A stretch of DNA of 47,231 nt. It comes from Gallionella sp. UBA4737 (GTDB lineage Bacteria > Pseudomonadota > Gammaproteobacteria > Burkholderiales > Gallionellaceae). Shown here one piece after another: positions 1-8,036 of the stretch. The stretch covers positions 4,488-51,718 of the forward strand of contig DHIV01000103.1 of NCBI GenBank assembly GCA_002403995.1, read 5' to 3'. The translations under genes and the position numbers were made by a program. Under the pieces are notes generated by a model that saw only the letters and a program-made list of their open reading frames with translations, did no database searches and was not told where the DNA came from. The stretch's first letter is position 1. Every line of letters starts with the position of its first letter.

Positions 1-1128
1 CCGTTCGATCCCCGCCTGATTACGCGCATCGCCCCTGCCGTGGCACAGGCCGCGATGGACAGCGGGGTGGCGGAGCGGCCGATTGCCGATATGACAGCAT
101 ATCGCGAGAAACTAGCCGGCTTTGTCTACCATTCCAGCCTGCTGATGAAACCGGTGTTCGATGCCGCCAAACGTGCGCCGCAGCGCCTGGTATACGCGGA
201 AGGTGAAGAATCGCGTGTGCTGCACGCGGTGCAGACCGTGGTGGACGAAGGCATAGCACACCCGATCCTGATCGGGCGTCCGGCGGTGATCGAGCAGCGC
301 ATCGCAAAGCTCGGCTTGCGCATTCGTGCCGGAGAGCATTTCGAGCTGGTCAATCCGGAGAGCGATCCGCGCTATCGCGAATACTGGAGCGAATATCATC
401 TCCTGATGCAGCGTCACGGCGTCACGCCGGATTCGGCCAAGCGCGAGATGCGCCGCCGCAACACCTTGATCGCTGCGATGCTGGTGCGCATGGGGGCGGC
501 GGATGCGATGCTGTGCGGGACTGTTTCGCAGCCTCTCAGTCATTTGCGCTACATCGATGAGGTGATCGGACATCGTCCCGGCGTGAATGTTTATGCGGCG
601 ATGAACATTCTGATGTTGCCCAAGCACACGCTGTTCATTTGCGATACCCATGTCAATCTCGATCCAACTGCCGAGCAGGTCGCGGAGATGACCTTGCTGG
701 CTGCCGAGGAGATGCGCCGCTTCGGCTTGACGCCAAAAGTCGCGCTGTTGTCGCATTCAAACTTCGGCAGCCATGACGATGCCTCGGCGCGCAAGATGAG
801 CCGCGCACGCGAATTGCTTGAAAGGATCGCGCCGGAACTGGAGGTGGAAGGCGAGATGCATGGCGATGCCGCGCTGTCGGAAAGCCTGCGCACGGCGACC
901 ATGCCAAACGCGCGCCTGAAAGGTGTGGCGAACCTGCTCATCATGCCGAATCTGGACGCGGCCAATATCGCCTATAACCTGTTGAAAATGACTGGAGGAG
1001 ACGGAGTTACCATAGGTTCGATTTTGCTGGGGGCAAACAAATCGGTGCATATATTGACTACGACTGCCACCGTGCGGCGCATCGTGAATATGAGTGCGCT
1101 GGCAGTGGCCGGCGTGAAGACACACTAG
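1..1128 (+). CDS. maeB: NADP-dependent malic enzyme, C-terminal part (5' end outside window)
   Basis: The reading frame is open from the first base, so the gene begins upstream of the window. The visible part, about 375 residues, matches the phosphotransacetylase-like C-terminal domain of the large MaeB-type malic enzymes, which decarboxylate malate to pyruvate with NADP. In those enzymes this domain is regulatory and binds acetyl-CoA; the catalytic malic domain would lie upstream and is not seen. Recognisable stretches include VYAEGEE near the domain start and the end with SVHILTTTATVRRIVNMSAL. A free-standing phosphate acetyltransferase is the alternative, but the linker preceding the domain fits the malic enzyme fusion better. 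The gene is followed 9 bp downstream by a small gene in the same direction. Confidence 0.85.
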   Translation, partial: PFDPRLITRIAPAVAQAAMDSGVAERPIADMTAYREKLAGFVYHSSLLMKPVFDAAKRAPQRLVYAEGEESRVLHAVQTVVDEGIAHPILIGRPAVIEQRIAKLGLRIRAGEHFELVNPESDPRYREYWSEYHLLMQRHGVTPDSAKREMRRRNTLIAAMLVRMGAADAMLCGTVSQPLSHLRYIDEVIGHRPGVNVYAAMNILMLPKHTLFICDTHVNLDPTAEQVAEMTLLAAEEMRRFGLTPKVALLSHSNFGSHDDASARKMSRARELLERIAPELEVEGEMHGDAALSESLRTATMPNARLKGVANLLIMPNLDAANIAYNLLKMTGGDGVTIGSILLGANKSVHILTTTATVRRIVNMSALAVAGVKTH

Positions 1129-1137
1129 GGAGAAGCG

Positions 1138-1377
1138 ATGACTATGAACAAACAGGAAGTTTCCATGTTGCGTGAAGAGATCGAGTTGTTGATGCAGGAA
1201 CGCACCAGGCTACTCAAGGTAGTGGGCGCTGCGGCGGTGCTGGTGGCAAACACCGATCCGGAATCTTTGCGGGATGAGGCGATGGATGCCGCGGAGATGT
1301 TGTCGGAAACCCTGAATGCCTTGCCGGAAGAAACGCTGAAAGACGCGCTGGAATCGGTGCAGGCTGAAGCCGAGTAA
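1138..1377 (+). CDS. Small helical protein of unknown function, 79 aa
   Basis: I do not recognise this protein. It starts at an ATG placed 6 bases after a good ribosome binding site (GGGAG), just after the malic enzyme gene. The composition is rich in Glu, Leu, Ala and Met with almost no aromatic residues. It looks like two or three amphipathic helices, with a coiled-coil-like N-terminal half (residues about 5-30), a short hydrophobic stretch AAAVLVA in the middle and an acidic C terminus. No signal peptide or catalytic motif is visible. The patatin-like gene begins 7 bp after its stop, so the two are probably co-transcribed. The codon use and the ribosome binding site support a real gene; the function is unknown. 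Confidence 0.65.
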   Translation: MTMNKQEVSMLREEIELLMQERTRLLKVVGAAAVLVANTDPESLRDEAMDAAEMLSETLNALPEETLKDALESVQAEAE

Positions 1378-1384
1378 AGCGCGA

Positions 1385-2551
1385 ATGGATAAGCGCGTAG
1401 CATTGATACTCACCGGCGGCGGCGCGCGTGCCGCTTATCAGGTGGGCGTGCTCAAGGCGATAGCGGAATTTTTGCCGCGCCGCGCGCACAGTCCATTTCC
1501 GATAATCTGCGGCACATCCGCAGGCGCGCTTAATGCCGCCACGCTCGCGGTGAATGCGGGGAATTTCAGCATGGGCGTGCAGTATCTGGTCAACACCTGG
1601 AAGAATTTTCACGCCAACCAGATCTATCGCACCGATGTGCTCGGCGTGTTCAATAACTTCATGCGATGGCTTACCGGGGTGCTGTTCAGCGCGATCGGGA
1701 TCAACAAATTGAACCGGGTTTCGCTGCTCGATAATTCGCCGCTGGTCGAGTTATTGGAAGATATGCTGCCCTGCGAAAAAATTCAGGAGAGTATCGACGC
1801 GGGATTGCTGCACGCGTTGAGCGTCACCGTATACGGCTATGGTTCCGGGCAATCGGTGACTTTTTATCAGGGCGTGAAGCAGCTGATTCCGTGGCGGCGC
1901 ACCGGACGGGTGGGTACGCCAGCACAGATCGAGATCAAGCATCTGCTGGCTTCCGCCGCGCTCCCGTTCGTTTTTCCGGCAACTTTGATTAACCGCGAAT
2001 ATTTCGGTGATGGCTCGATGCGGCAGATCGCGCCGATCAGTTCCGCGCTGCATCTGGGCGCGACGCGCGTGCTGATCATAGGTGTTACCGTGAACGGCTA
2101 TGCCGAGCAACCCGATCGCGCCGATATTAACGAGTACCCTTCCCTGGCGAAGATTGCCGGGCATGCCCTGAACAGTATTTTTCTCGATAGTATGGAAGTG
2201 GATATGGAGCGGCTGAAAAAGATCAACGATCTGGTCGCGATCATGCCGGACGAGATGCGTGGCCTTGCCAATCTCAGGCATGTTGACGCGTTGGTTGTGT
2301 CACCCAGCCAGCCCATCGAAAAAATTGCCGAGCGATACGCGGCAGAATTGCCCTGGACGATACGCCTGTTGTTGCGCTTGATCGGCGCGAGACAGCACAG
2401 CGGCGGGACGCTGGTGAGCTATTTGCTGTCCGAGAAAAAGTTTTGTCGCGCGTTGATCGATCTGGGTTATCAGGATGCATTAAAACGGCGCGACGAAATC
2501 ATGGAATTTCTTGATGTGAAACCACATCGGGATGTTGACATGCCACAATGA
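1385..2551 (+). CDS. Patatin-like phospholipase (lipid acyl hydrolase)
   Basis: This 388-residue protein has the features of the bacterial patatin family, serine lipases acting through a Ser-Asp dyad. The oxyanion-hole glycines lie at residues 10-14 (TGGGARA), the nucleophile elbow is GTSAG with Ser45, and the dyad Asp is probably Asp209 in FGDGS. The usual motif there is DG followed by Gly or Ala, so Ser is a mild variation. No signal peptide is evident, so a cytoplasmic or membrane-peripheral location is likely. The C-terminal 170 residues follow the form seen in proteobacterial patatin-like proteins. The last bases overlap the start of birA by 4 bp, which suggests translational coupling. 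The true substrate cannot be told from sequence. Confidence 0.85.
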   Translation: MDKRVALILTGGGARAAYQVGVLKAIAEFLPRRAHSPFPIICGTSAGALNAATLAVNAGNFSMGVQYLVNTWKNFHANQIYRTDVLGVFNNFMRWLTGVLFSAIGINKLNRVSLLDNSPLVELLEDMLPCEKIQESIDAGLLHALSVTVYGYGSGQSVTFYQGVKQLIPWRRTGRVGTPAQIEIKHLLASAALPFVFPATLINREYFGDGSMRQIAPISSALHLGATRVLIIGVTVNGYAEQPDRADINEYPSLAKIAGHALNSIFLDSMEVDMERLKKINDLVAIMPDEMRGLANLRHVDALVVSPSQPIEKIAERYAAELPWTIRLLLRLIGARQHSGGTLVSYLLSEKKFCRALIDLGYQDALKRRDEIMEFLDVKPHRDVDMPQ

Positions 2552-3636
2552 CGACAGGGATAGTTAGCGCGCGCACTTGGCAATTGCTGAACTTGTTGGC
2601 GGACGGTGAATTTCATTCCGGCGAGGTGTTGGCAAACCAGCTGGGGGTGTCGCGTGCCAGTGTTTTCAATGCGCTGGCCGGAGTTACGGAATACGGTGTG
2701 CTGCTGCAACGGATACGCGGCCGCGGATATCGTCTGGCACGCCCGTGGCAACGGCTGGAACAAAGCGAAGTGGCGCGCTGGCTGGGCTACGAAAATCTTT
2801 TGATGGAACCACTAGCCATTCGACTAAGCGAGCAAACAACACTCGCCAAGTCGCTGGTTATGTCCGGGCACCCGCAGGATGCCGCGCAGTTCGCTATCGA
2901 GATTTTGCCGCAAGCCGCTTCCAGCAATACCTTGCTGTTGCAGCGTGCCGGGCCGAATGCCGCAAACGGGGGTGCGCCAAGCGGCAGTGTGCTGGCGGTG
3001 GAGTTGCAGACTGCCGGACGCGGACGGAGGGGGCGAATTTGGCATTCCGGGCTGGGCACGGGTTTGACATTTTCGCTGTTGTGGCGTTTTGATTGCGGGT
3101 TAAATGCCTTGTCCGGATTGAGTTTGGCGGTAGGCGTGGCGATTGTGCGCGCATTGAACAAGCTGGGCGCACAGGGTGTGCGGTTGAAATGGCCGAATGA
3201 CATCATGACCGCGCAGGGAAAATTAGCCGGCGTGCTCATCGAGGCACAAGGCGATATGCTCGGGCCCAGCGCAGTGGTGATCGGCATCGGACTGAATTGC
3301 ACTTTGTCCGGAAGTCTGGTGCAGCAGATCGGCCAACCGGCATGTGCGCTGGATGAAATATGCGCGGTGATGCCGACACGCAATCAGTTGCTGGCCGTCC
3401 TGTTGCAGGAATTGGCGCGCGTGTTGCAGCAGTTCGCGAAAAGCGGGTTTGCCGGATTGCGCGAGCAGTGGGAGCGATATCACTTCCACCAGAACCGGCA
3501 GGTCCGGTTGCAAATGGGGGATGGACAGACAGTGGACGGTATTGCGCGCGGGGTCAGCGATGACGGAGAGCTATGTATGGAAACCGCACAGGGGATGCGG
3601 CGTTTCAATTCCGGAGAAGTGGGAGTACGCAGATGA
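2548..3636 (+). CDS. birA: Biotin-[acetyl-CoA-carboxylase] ligase / biotin operon repressor BirA
   Basis: BirA activates biotin to biotinyl-AMP and transfers it to the carboxyl carrier protein; the N-terminal winged helix can repress biotin genes. Here residues 8-65 form the winged helix (LGVSRASVF is the recognition helix region), GRGRRG at 157-162 is the biotinyl-AMP loop, and KWPND at 214-218 is the second active-site signature. At 362 residues it is about 40 longer than the E. coli protein. Most of the excess is a stretch of about 32 residues (about 81-112) between the DNA-binding and catalytic domains, described separately as an inserted palindromic segment. It overlaps the patatin gene before it and coaX after it by 4 bp each, the usual birA-coaX pairing of betaproteobacteria. 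Confidence 0.93.
   Translation: MTTGIVSARTWQLLNLLADGEFHSGEVLANQLGVSRASVFNALAGVTEYGVLLQRIRGRGYRLARPWQRLEQSEVARWLGYENLLMEPLAIRLSEQTTLAKSLVMSGHPQDAAQFAIEILPQAASSNTLLLQRAGPNAANGGAPSGSVLAVELQTAGRGRRGRIWHSGLGTGLTFSLLWRFDCGLNALSGLSLAVGVAIVRALNKLGAQGVRLKWPNDIMTAQGKLAGVLIEAQGDMLGPSAVVIGIGLNCTLSGSLVQQIGQPACALDEICAVMPTRNQLLAVLLQELARVLQQFAKSGFAGLREQWERYHFHQNRQVRLQMGDGQTVDGIARGVSDDGELCMETAQGMRRFNSGEVGVRR
2788..2883 (+). repeat. In-frame inserted segment with inverted repeat inside birA
   Basis: This stretch encodes about 32 residues that have no counterpart in the E. coli BirA sequence as I remember it, between the winged helix and the ligase domain. It contains an imperfect inverted repeat, 2821-2832 against 2842-2853 (10 of 12 positions pair, loop of 9), and a further outer 5-bp pair, AACCA at 2807 with TGGTT at 2855. 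The frame is kept and no stop is introduced. Boundaries are estimated from the protein comparison and could be off by several codons. It may belong to the same class of coding palindromic insertions as those in ybeY, ribD and prlC, although the sequence itself is different. Confidence 0.5.
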
Positions 3637-4349
3637 AGTTGCTGATCGATGCCGGCAATACGCGCATCAAGTGGGCTTTGGCGGACAACGATGAATGGTT
3701 GCGCAGCGGGGTTTTGCCCGTCGAACAGGCGGACGTGTTGCCGCAGCAATTTGCCGGCGTGCGCGATATCCAGCAGATCTGGGTCAGCAATGTTGCCGGG
3801 GAAAAAGTCGCGCAGCATATTCGGAGTATCAAAGCCGGCCATTCCAATTTCATCGCGGCGCGGGAAAATCAGTGTGGTGTGCGCAACGGTTATTCCAATC
3901 CAGGCCAACTCGGCAGCGACAGGTGGGCGGCCTTGATCGCGGCATGGCATCTGGTGCGCAGGAGTTGCCTGGTCGTGAACTGCGGCACGGCGATCACGAT
4001 AGACACCTTGTCCGGTCAAGGTGAATTCCTTGGCGGTTTGATTCTGCCGGGAGTGGAGCTGATGCAGCGCAGTCTGGTAACCGCAACAAGCCAATTGCAA
4101 GCGGAACAGGGGAAGTATGCAGCATTTCCGCTGAACACCGCGGATGCGCTGTTCAGCGGAGCGGTCCAGGCTTGTTGCGGAGCGATCGAACGGCAATATA
4201 AATTGCTAGACGATTCCATCGCGCCGGTGGTGTTGAGCGGCGGAGCGGCAGGCTTGTTGCAGAAAAATATCAATCTGCCGCTGAACGTCGTGGATAATCT
4301 TGTGTTGAAAGGGCTGTTATATATTTCCCGGGAAGCGGACGTGCAATGA
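3633..4349 (+). CDS. coaX: Type III pantothenate kinase
   Basis: CoaX phosphorylates pantothenate in the first step of coenzyme A synthesis. The ATG at 3633 overlaps the birA stop and gives a protein of 238 residues beginning with the family signature LLIDAGNTRIKW, the phosphate-binding loop of this ASKHA-fold kinase. An in-frame ATG 60 bases upstream exists but would add an unrelated N terminus. GSDRWAA and VNCGTAITID are the other characteristic motifs, and LSGGAAGLL near residue 205 closes the nucleotide site. The next gene starts inside its stop codon. The birA-coaX-SPOR order is common in betaproteobacteria, which supports the assignment. Confidence 0.95.
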   Translation: MKLLIDAGNTRIKWALADNDEWLRSGVLPVEQADVLPQQFAGVRDIQQIWVSNVAGEKVAQHIRSIKAGHSNFIAARENQCGVRNGYSNPGQLGSDRWAALIAAWHLVRRSCLVVNCGTAITIDTLSGQGEFLGGLILPGVELMQRSLVTATSQLQAEQGKYAAFPLNTADALFSGAVQACCGAIERQYKLLDDSIAPVVLSGGAAGLLQKNINLPLNVVDNLVLKGLLYISREADVQ

Positions 4350-5143
4350 GAAATCTGTTCTGGATATTATTGCTGGCGAACGTGATTCTATTCGCGGTGA
4401 TGCAGCGTGGCGGGCTTGACTGGTTTGGCTGGGGCGGACCAGGGGTACAGCCGCAACCTGAACTGAATGCTGACAAGATCCGCGTGCTGCCAGCGTCACA
4501 AAGCTCGCCGGCCAAGTCTTTGTCCGTTGCCCCGGCTCCAGTACCCGCTCCAGCACCTGCACCTGTGAAAGTACCAGTTCCGGTTGTTGTGCCGCCTGCG
4601 CCAGTTGCAAAAGCGTCGTCCACCCCCCTTGCGCTGGATATGGCTGCGTCAGAGGGCACGAAGCCGGGTACGTTGATTTGCCTCGAATGGGGCGATTTTT
4701 CAGGTTCGGATTTGACACGCGCAACTGCCGCATTGTCCGCCATGCAACCGGCCGGTAAAATAAGCCAACGCCAGATTGAGCGCGATATAGGTTATTGGGT
4801 GTATATCCCTCCGCTCAAGAACAAGGCGGCAGTCAACCGGAAAGTCAGCGAACTCAAGGCGCTGGGTGTAAAGGAATATTTTGTGGTGCAAATTTCAGGA
4901 CATTGGCTGAACGCTATTTCACTGGGTGTGTTCAAGACGCGGGAGGCGGCACAGAATTTTCTGCATGTCCTGCGTGCCAAAGGCGTGCGCAGCGCGAGGG
5001 TCGGGGAGCGGGCCAGCAAACTCATAACCACCGTATTCATACTGAACAGGGTTGATGCCGGAACGGAGGTAAAACTGAAGGCGATGCAAAAGGATTTTGC
5101 CGGAAGCGAGTTGAACAAGGTACCTTGCGGATTGACAAGATAG
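4346..5143 (+). CDS. SPOR-domain membrane protein
   Basis: A 265-residue protein with a single N-terminal membrane segment (about residues 4-20), a long linker dominated by Pro, Ala and Val (about 55-95), and a C-terminal region of about 75 residues resembling SPOR domains. Such domains bind denuded glycan strands at the division septum. The topology predicts a cytoplasmic-membrane anchor with the SPOR domain in the periplasm. It starts in the 4-bp overlap with coaX and closes this operon. The Pro-rich linker is expected for crossing the periplasm to reach peptidoglycan. The specific cell-wall role is an inference from the domain; the family also includes proteins of unclear function. Confidence 0.8.
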   Translation: MRNLFWILLLANVILFAVMQRGGLDWFGWGGPGVQPQPELNADKIRVLPASQSSPAKSLSVAPAPVPAPAPAPVKVPVPVVVPPAPVAKASSTPLALDMAASEGTKPGTLICLEWGDFSGSDLTRATAALSAMQPAGKISQRQIERDIGYWVYIPPLKNKAAVNRKVSELKALGVKEYFVVQISGHWLNAISLGVFKTREAAQNFLHVLRAKGVRSARVGERASKLITTVFILNRVDAGTEVKLKAMQKDFAGSELNKVPCGLTR

Positions 5144-5174
5144 GGTGAAATCTGGAGAATGCCGCGCTCTTCGC

Positions 5175-5251
5175 GGTGATATAGCTCAGGTGGTTAGAGC
5201 GCAGCACTCATAACGCTGAGGTCGGTGGTTCAAATCCACCTATCACCACCA
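5175..5251 (+). tRNA. tRNA with CAT anticodon, probably elongator tRNA-Met
   Basis: A complete 77-base cloverleaf can be drawn. The acceptor stem is 5175-5181 with 5241-5247, the D stem 5184-5187 with 5197-5200, the anticodon stem 5202-5206 with 5214-5218 around loop CTCATAA (anticodon CAT at 5209-5211), and the T stem 5224-5228 with 5236-5240. The CCA end is encoded at 5249-5251. The last pair of the anticodon stem is A-C rather than a Watson-Crick pair. The initiator type is excluded because the first acceptor base pair is formed. A tRNA-Ile with lysidine-modified CAT cannot be ruled out from sequence alone. It lies 35 bp upstream of miaB. Confidence 0.9.
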
Positions 5252-5286
5252 ACGCAATCGGTGCCACAGCGTGCCCCCAAAGTAGC

Positions 5287-6621
5287 GTGCCAGGAAAATT
5301 CCACATCAAAACTTTCGGCTGCCAGATGAACGAGTATGACTCGGACAGGATGGCGGATGTGTTGCGCGCCTGGGAAGGCATGGAGGCGACCGACAAGCCG
5401 GAAGAGGCCGATGTCATATTGTTCAATACCTGTTCGATACGCGAGAAGGCCGAAGAAAAGGTGTTCTCGGATCTGGGGCGGGTGCGTCCGCTGAAGCTGG
5501 TCAATCCCGGTTTGCTGATAGCCGTGGGCGGCTGCGTGGCCAGCCAGGAAGGCGCGGCAATCCTGCAGCGCGCGCCTTACGTGGATGTGGTGTTCGGCCC
5601 GCAGACGCTGCATCGTTTGCCACAGTTGCTTGAAGCGCGCCGTGCAACGGGACTTCCGCAAGTGGACATCAGTTTCCCCGAGATCGAAAAATTCGATCAT
5701 CTGCCTATCCCAAAAACCACCTCCGGCGCAGCTTATGTGTCCATCATGGAAGGCTGCAGCAAATATTGCACGTTCTGCGTCGTGCCTTATACGCGCGGCG
5801 AAGAGGTTTCGCGTCCGTTGGCTGACGTGCTGCGCGATGTGCAACAGCTGGTCGCGCAAGGGGTGAAAGAAGTGACGCTGCTGGGCCAAAATGTGAATGC
5901 CTACTGCGGCACTGGTGACGATGGCGAAACCGTGGATTTCGCTTTTCTGCTGCAAGCTATCGCCGCGCTGGAAGGCATAACCCGCTTGCGTTATACCACC
6001 TCGCATCCCAGGGACATGTCGCAACGGCTGATCGATGTATATGCGACCACGCCCAAGCTGGTCAGCCATCTGCACCTGCCGGTGCAGTCCGGTTCGGACC
6101 GCATCCTGGCGGCGATGAAGCGCGGCCACACCGTGCTGGAGTATAAATCCATCATCCGCCGGGTGCGCGCCGCACGTCCGGATATTTGCATCACCTCGGA
6201 TTTTATCGTCGGGTTTCCCGGAGAGACGGAACAGGATTTTGAGGCGACCATGAGGCTGATCGACGAGATCGGCTTCGATAACAGCTTCAGCTATCTGTAC
6301 AGCCCGCGACCCGGCACACCCGCGGCCGAGCTGCGCGACGACACGCCGCACGAAGTGAAGGCGGCACGCTTGAAGCGCTTGCAGGACCGCATCATGGAAC
6401 AGGAGAACGTCGTGGCGCAGGCGATGCTGGGCACGAAACAACGCGCTTTGGTCGAAGGTGCGTCGAAAAAGGACGCTCTGGAATTGGCCGCGCGCACCGA
6501 CAACAATCGCGTGGTAAATTTCAGCGGCGCGGCAAACCTGATCGGCAGTTTCGTCGAGGTGAAAATCACCCAGGTGGTGCGCCATACGTTGCGCGGCGAA
6601 CTGGTGCCGAATGCAGCATGA
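5287..6621 (+). CDS. miaB: tRNA-2-methylthio-N6-dimethylallyladenosine synthase MiaB
   Basis: MiaB is a radical-SAM methylthiotransferase that modifies A37 of tRNAs reading U-starting codons. The N-terminal UPF0004 domain begins with IKTFGCQMNEYDS and carries its three cluster cysteines (in FGCQMN, NTCSIR and GGCVA). The radical-SAM motif is CSKYCTFC at about residues 157-164, and a TRAM domain occupies the last 65 residues. The length of 444 is normal. Start choice: the only plausible in-frame start is the GTG at 5287, which places translation 35 bp after the tRNA and lacks a strong ribosome binding site. The stop overlaps ybeY by 4 bp. Confidence 0.95.
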   Translation: MPGKFHIKTFGCQMNEYDSDRMADVLRAWEGMEATDKPEEADVILFNTCSIREKAEEKVFSDLGRVRPLKLVNPGLLIAVGGCVASQEGAAILQRAPYVDVVFGPQTLHRLPQLLEARRATGLPQVDISFPEIEKFDHLPIPKTTSGAAYVSIMEGCSKYCTFCVVPYTRGEEVSRPLADVLRDVQQLVAQGVKEVTLLGQNVNAYCGTGDDGETVDFAFLLQAIAALEGITRLRYTTSHPRDMSQRLIDVYATTPKLVSHLHLPVQSGSDRILAAMKRGHTVLEYKSIIRRVRAARPDICITSDFIVGFPGETEQDFEATMRLIDEIGFDNSFSYLYSPRPGTPAAELRDDTPHEVKAARLKRLQDRIMEQENVVAQAMLGTKQRALVEGASKKDALELAARTDNNRVVNFSGAANLIGSFVEVKITQVVRHTLRGELVPNAA

Positions 6622-7181
6622 GCCGAGTTGCGAAAAAAAATCCACCCACCAAACTTTCACTGACCGTGCAATATGCAGGCGGTGCGCAGAACACGCCTAC
6701 CCGCGCGCAATTCCGGCGCTGGATCAAAGTCGCGCTGCAACGCGAAGCGAACATCACTATGCGCATCGTGGACGAACCGGAAGGGCGTGAGTTGAACAAA
6801 AATTATCGCGGCAAGGACTACGCCACCAATGTGCTGACTTTTGTCTACGATGATGTGCAGCAGCCCCTACACGGCGGGGTGGAACCCATCGGTGCGGGAG
6901 GGGCTGCTGAGCGGCTACTCCCGCAATCGGCTGGCTCCGCCAGTAACGTGTCGCAGCCGCTACCCTTGTCGGGCGATATAGTGATTTGCGCCCCGGTAGT
7001 GGAGCGTGAAGCGGCCGCGCAACACAAGGATTTGCTGGCGCATTACGCGCATCTCACCCTGCACGCCGCACTTCATTTACAGGGCTATGAGCACGAAAAT
7101 GATGCCGCTGCGGCGGAGATGGAAGCATTGGAAATCGCACTAATGCTAAAATTACGCTACCCTGATCCTTATCGGACATAA
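6618..7181 (+). CDS. ybeY: Endoribonuclease YbeY (16S rRNA maturation), with internal insertion
   Basis: YbeY is a zinc-dependent single-strand endoribonuclease needed for 16S rRNA 3' maturation and ribosome quality control. The metal site is clear: His149, His153 and His159 in the pattern HxxxHxxxxxH, followed by the conserved EMEALE segment. The protein is 187 residues, about 30 longer than usual. The excess sits at residues 82-112, between TNVLTFVYDDVQ and PLSGDIVIC, segments that are nearly contiguous in relatives. That segment is described separately as a 93-bp palindromic insertion. The core motifs on both sides are intact, so the enzyme is probably active. It sits between miaB (4-bp overlap) and corC. 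Confidence 0.93.
   Translation: MSRVAKKNPPTKLSLTVQYAGGAQNTPTRAQFRRWIKVALQREANITMRIVDEPEGRELNKNYRGKDYATNVLTFVYDDVQQPLHGGVEPIGAGGAAERLLPQSAGSASNVSQPLPLSGDIVICAPVVEREAAAQHKDLLAHYAHLTLHAALHLQGYEHENDAAAAEMEALEIALMLKLRYPDPYRT
6858..6963 (+). repeat. 93-bp coding palindromic element inserted in ybeY (copy A)
   Basis: Two inverted repeats lie in tandem. The first has perfect 11-bp arms at 6858-6868 and 6899-6909, with an inner hairpin GGGT-GGA-ACCC at 6877-6887. The second has 7-bp arms at 6910-6916 and 6955-6961, with an inner hairpin CTGGC-TCC-GCCAG at 6931-6943. An 11-bp direct repeat with one mismatch (6860-6870 and 6953-6963) brackets exactly 93 bp, or 31 codons. Removing one period would restore a normal YbeY loop. 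The segment 6870-6904 matches the ribD insertion at 28 of 35 positions. Confidence 0.75.
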
Positions 7182-7193
7182 TAGACCCATGTA

Positions 7194-8036
7194 ATGGACG
7201 ACCCCGAAAGCAATAAACCCAGTCTGTTAGAGCGTCTTTCCACGATGTTGCTGCGCGAACCGGAAGATCGCGACCAACTCGTCGCTTTGTTGCATTCCGC
7301 ATACGAACGCAACCTGCTGGATGCCGACGCGCTGTCCATGATGGAAGGCGTGATGCAAGTCTCCGAGCGGCAGGTGCGCGAGATCATGATTCCCCGTGCG
7401 CAAATGGATGTCATCGACATCAGCCAGCCGCCGGAAGAATTCATCCCTTTTGTCATCGAGACAGCTCACTCGCGCTTCCCGGTAGTGGAAGGCGATAAAG
7501 ACAACATCATCGGCATACTGCTGGCGAAAGACTTATTGCGCTATTACGCCGGGGAAGAATTCAATGTTCGCGACATGCTGCGCCCCGCCGTTTTTGTGCC
7601 GGAAGCCAAGCGCCTGAATGTGCTGCTGCGCGACTTCCGCAGCAACCGCAACCACATCGCGCTGGTGGTGGACGAATACGGTGGCGTATCGGGCATGGTG
7701 ACCATCGAGGACGTGCTGGAACAGATCGTTGGCGATATCGAAGACGAATACGATTTTGACGACGAGGAAGACAACATCATCATGGATGCTGTGGGACATT
7801 ATCGCGTCAAGGCCGACACCGAAATCGCCGATTTTAATGCCGCACTCGGCACCGAATTCAGCGACGAGGAATGCGACACCGTGGGCGGACTGGTGCTTAA
7901 AGCCGCCGGACAATTGCCCAAACGCGGAGATCACATCCATATCGGCGAACTCATGTTTACCGTGCTGCGGGCGGATAGCCGCAGGCTTTACTCAATGCTG
8001 GTCGAACGCAAGAATCCTGCAGCAAGAAGGGGCTAA
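7194..8036 (+). CDS. corC: CorC/HlyC-type CBS-domain transporter-associated protein
   Basis: A 280-residue soluble protein with the CorC (YbeX) layout. A short N-terminal helical part ends in the signature VREIMIPRAQMD (about 60-72). A CBS pair covers about residues 65-185, including VDEYGGVSGMVTIEDVLEQIVGDI split over its second half, and a CorC_HlyC C-terminal domain runs from about 195 to 275. Family members are linked to magnesium and cobalt efflux and, in the ybeY neighbourhood, to ribosome and stress physiology; the exact role is not settled. In many proteobacteria lnt follows directly, but here it is 5.9 kb away. The ATG at 7194 follows ybeY by 12 bp. Confidence 0.9.
   Translation: MDDPESNKPSLLERLSTMLLREPEDRDQLVALLHSAYERNLLDADALSMMEGVMQVSERQVREIMIPRAQMDVIDISQPPEEFIPFVIETAHSRFPVVEGDKDNIIGILLAKDLLRYYAGEEFNVRDMLRPAVFVPEAKRLNVLLRDFRSNRNHIALVVDEYGGVSGMVTIEDVLEQIVGDIEDEYDFDDEEDNIIMDAVGHYRVKADTEIADFNAALGTEFSDEECDTVGGLVLKAAGQLPKRGDHIHIGELMFTVLRADSRRLYSMLVERKNPAARRG

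Noticed and set aside
4501..4640. Repetitive Pro/Ala/Val codons in the SPOR protein as a DNA repeat element
   Set aside because: It is a low-complexity periplasmic linker usual for SPOR proteins, without inverted repeats like those in birA, ybeY, ribD and prlC.
5230..6660. A 476-codon open frame on the minus strand
   Set aside because: It lies fully opposite miaB, which has all its family motifs; the minus-strand translation is His/Arg/Gln-rich without any family feature.
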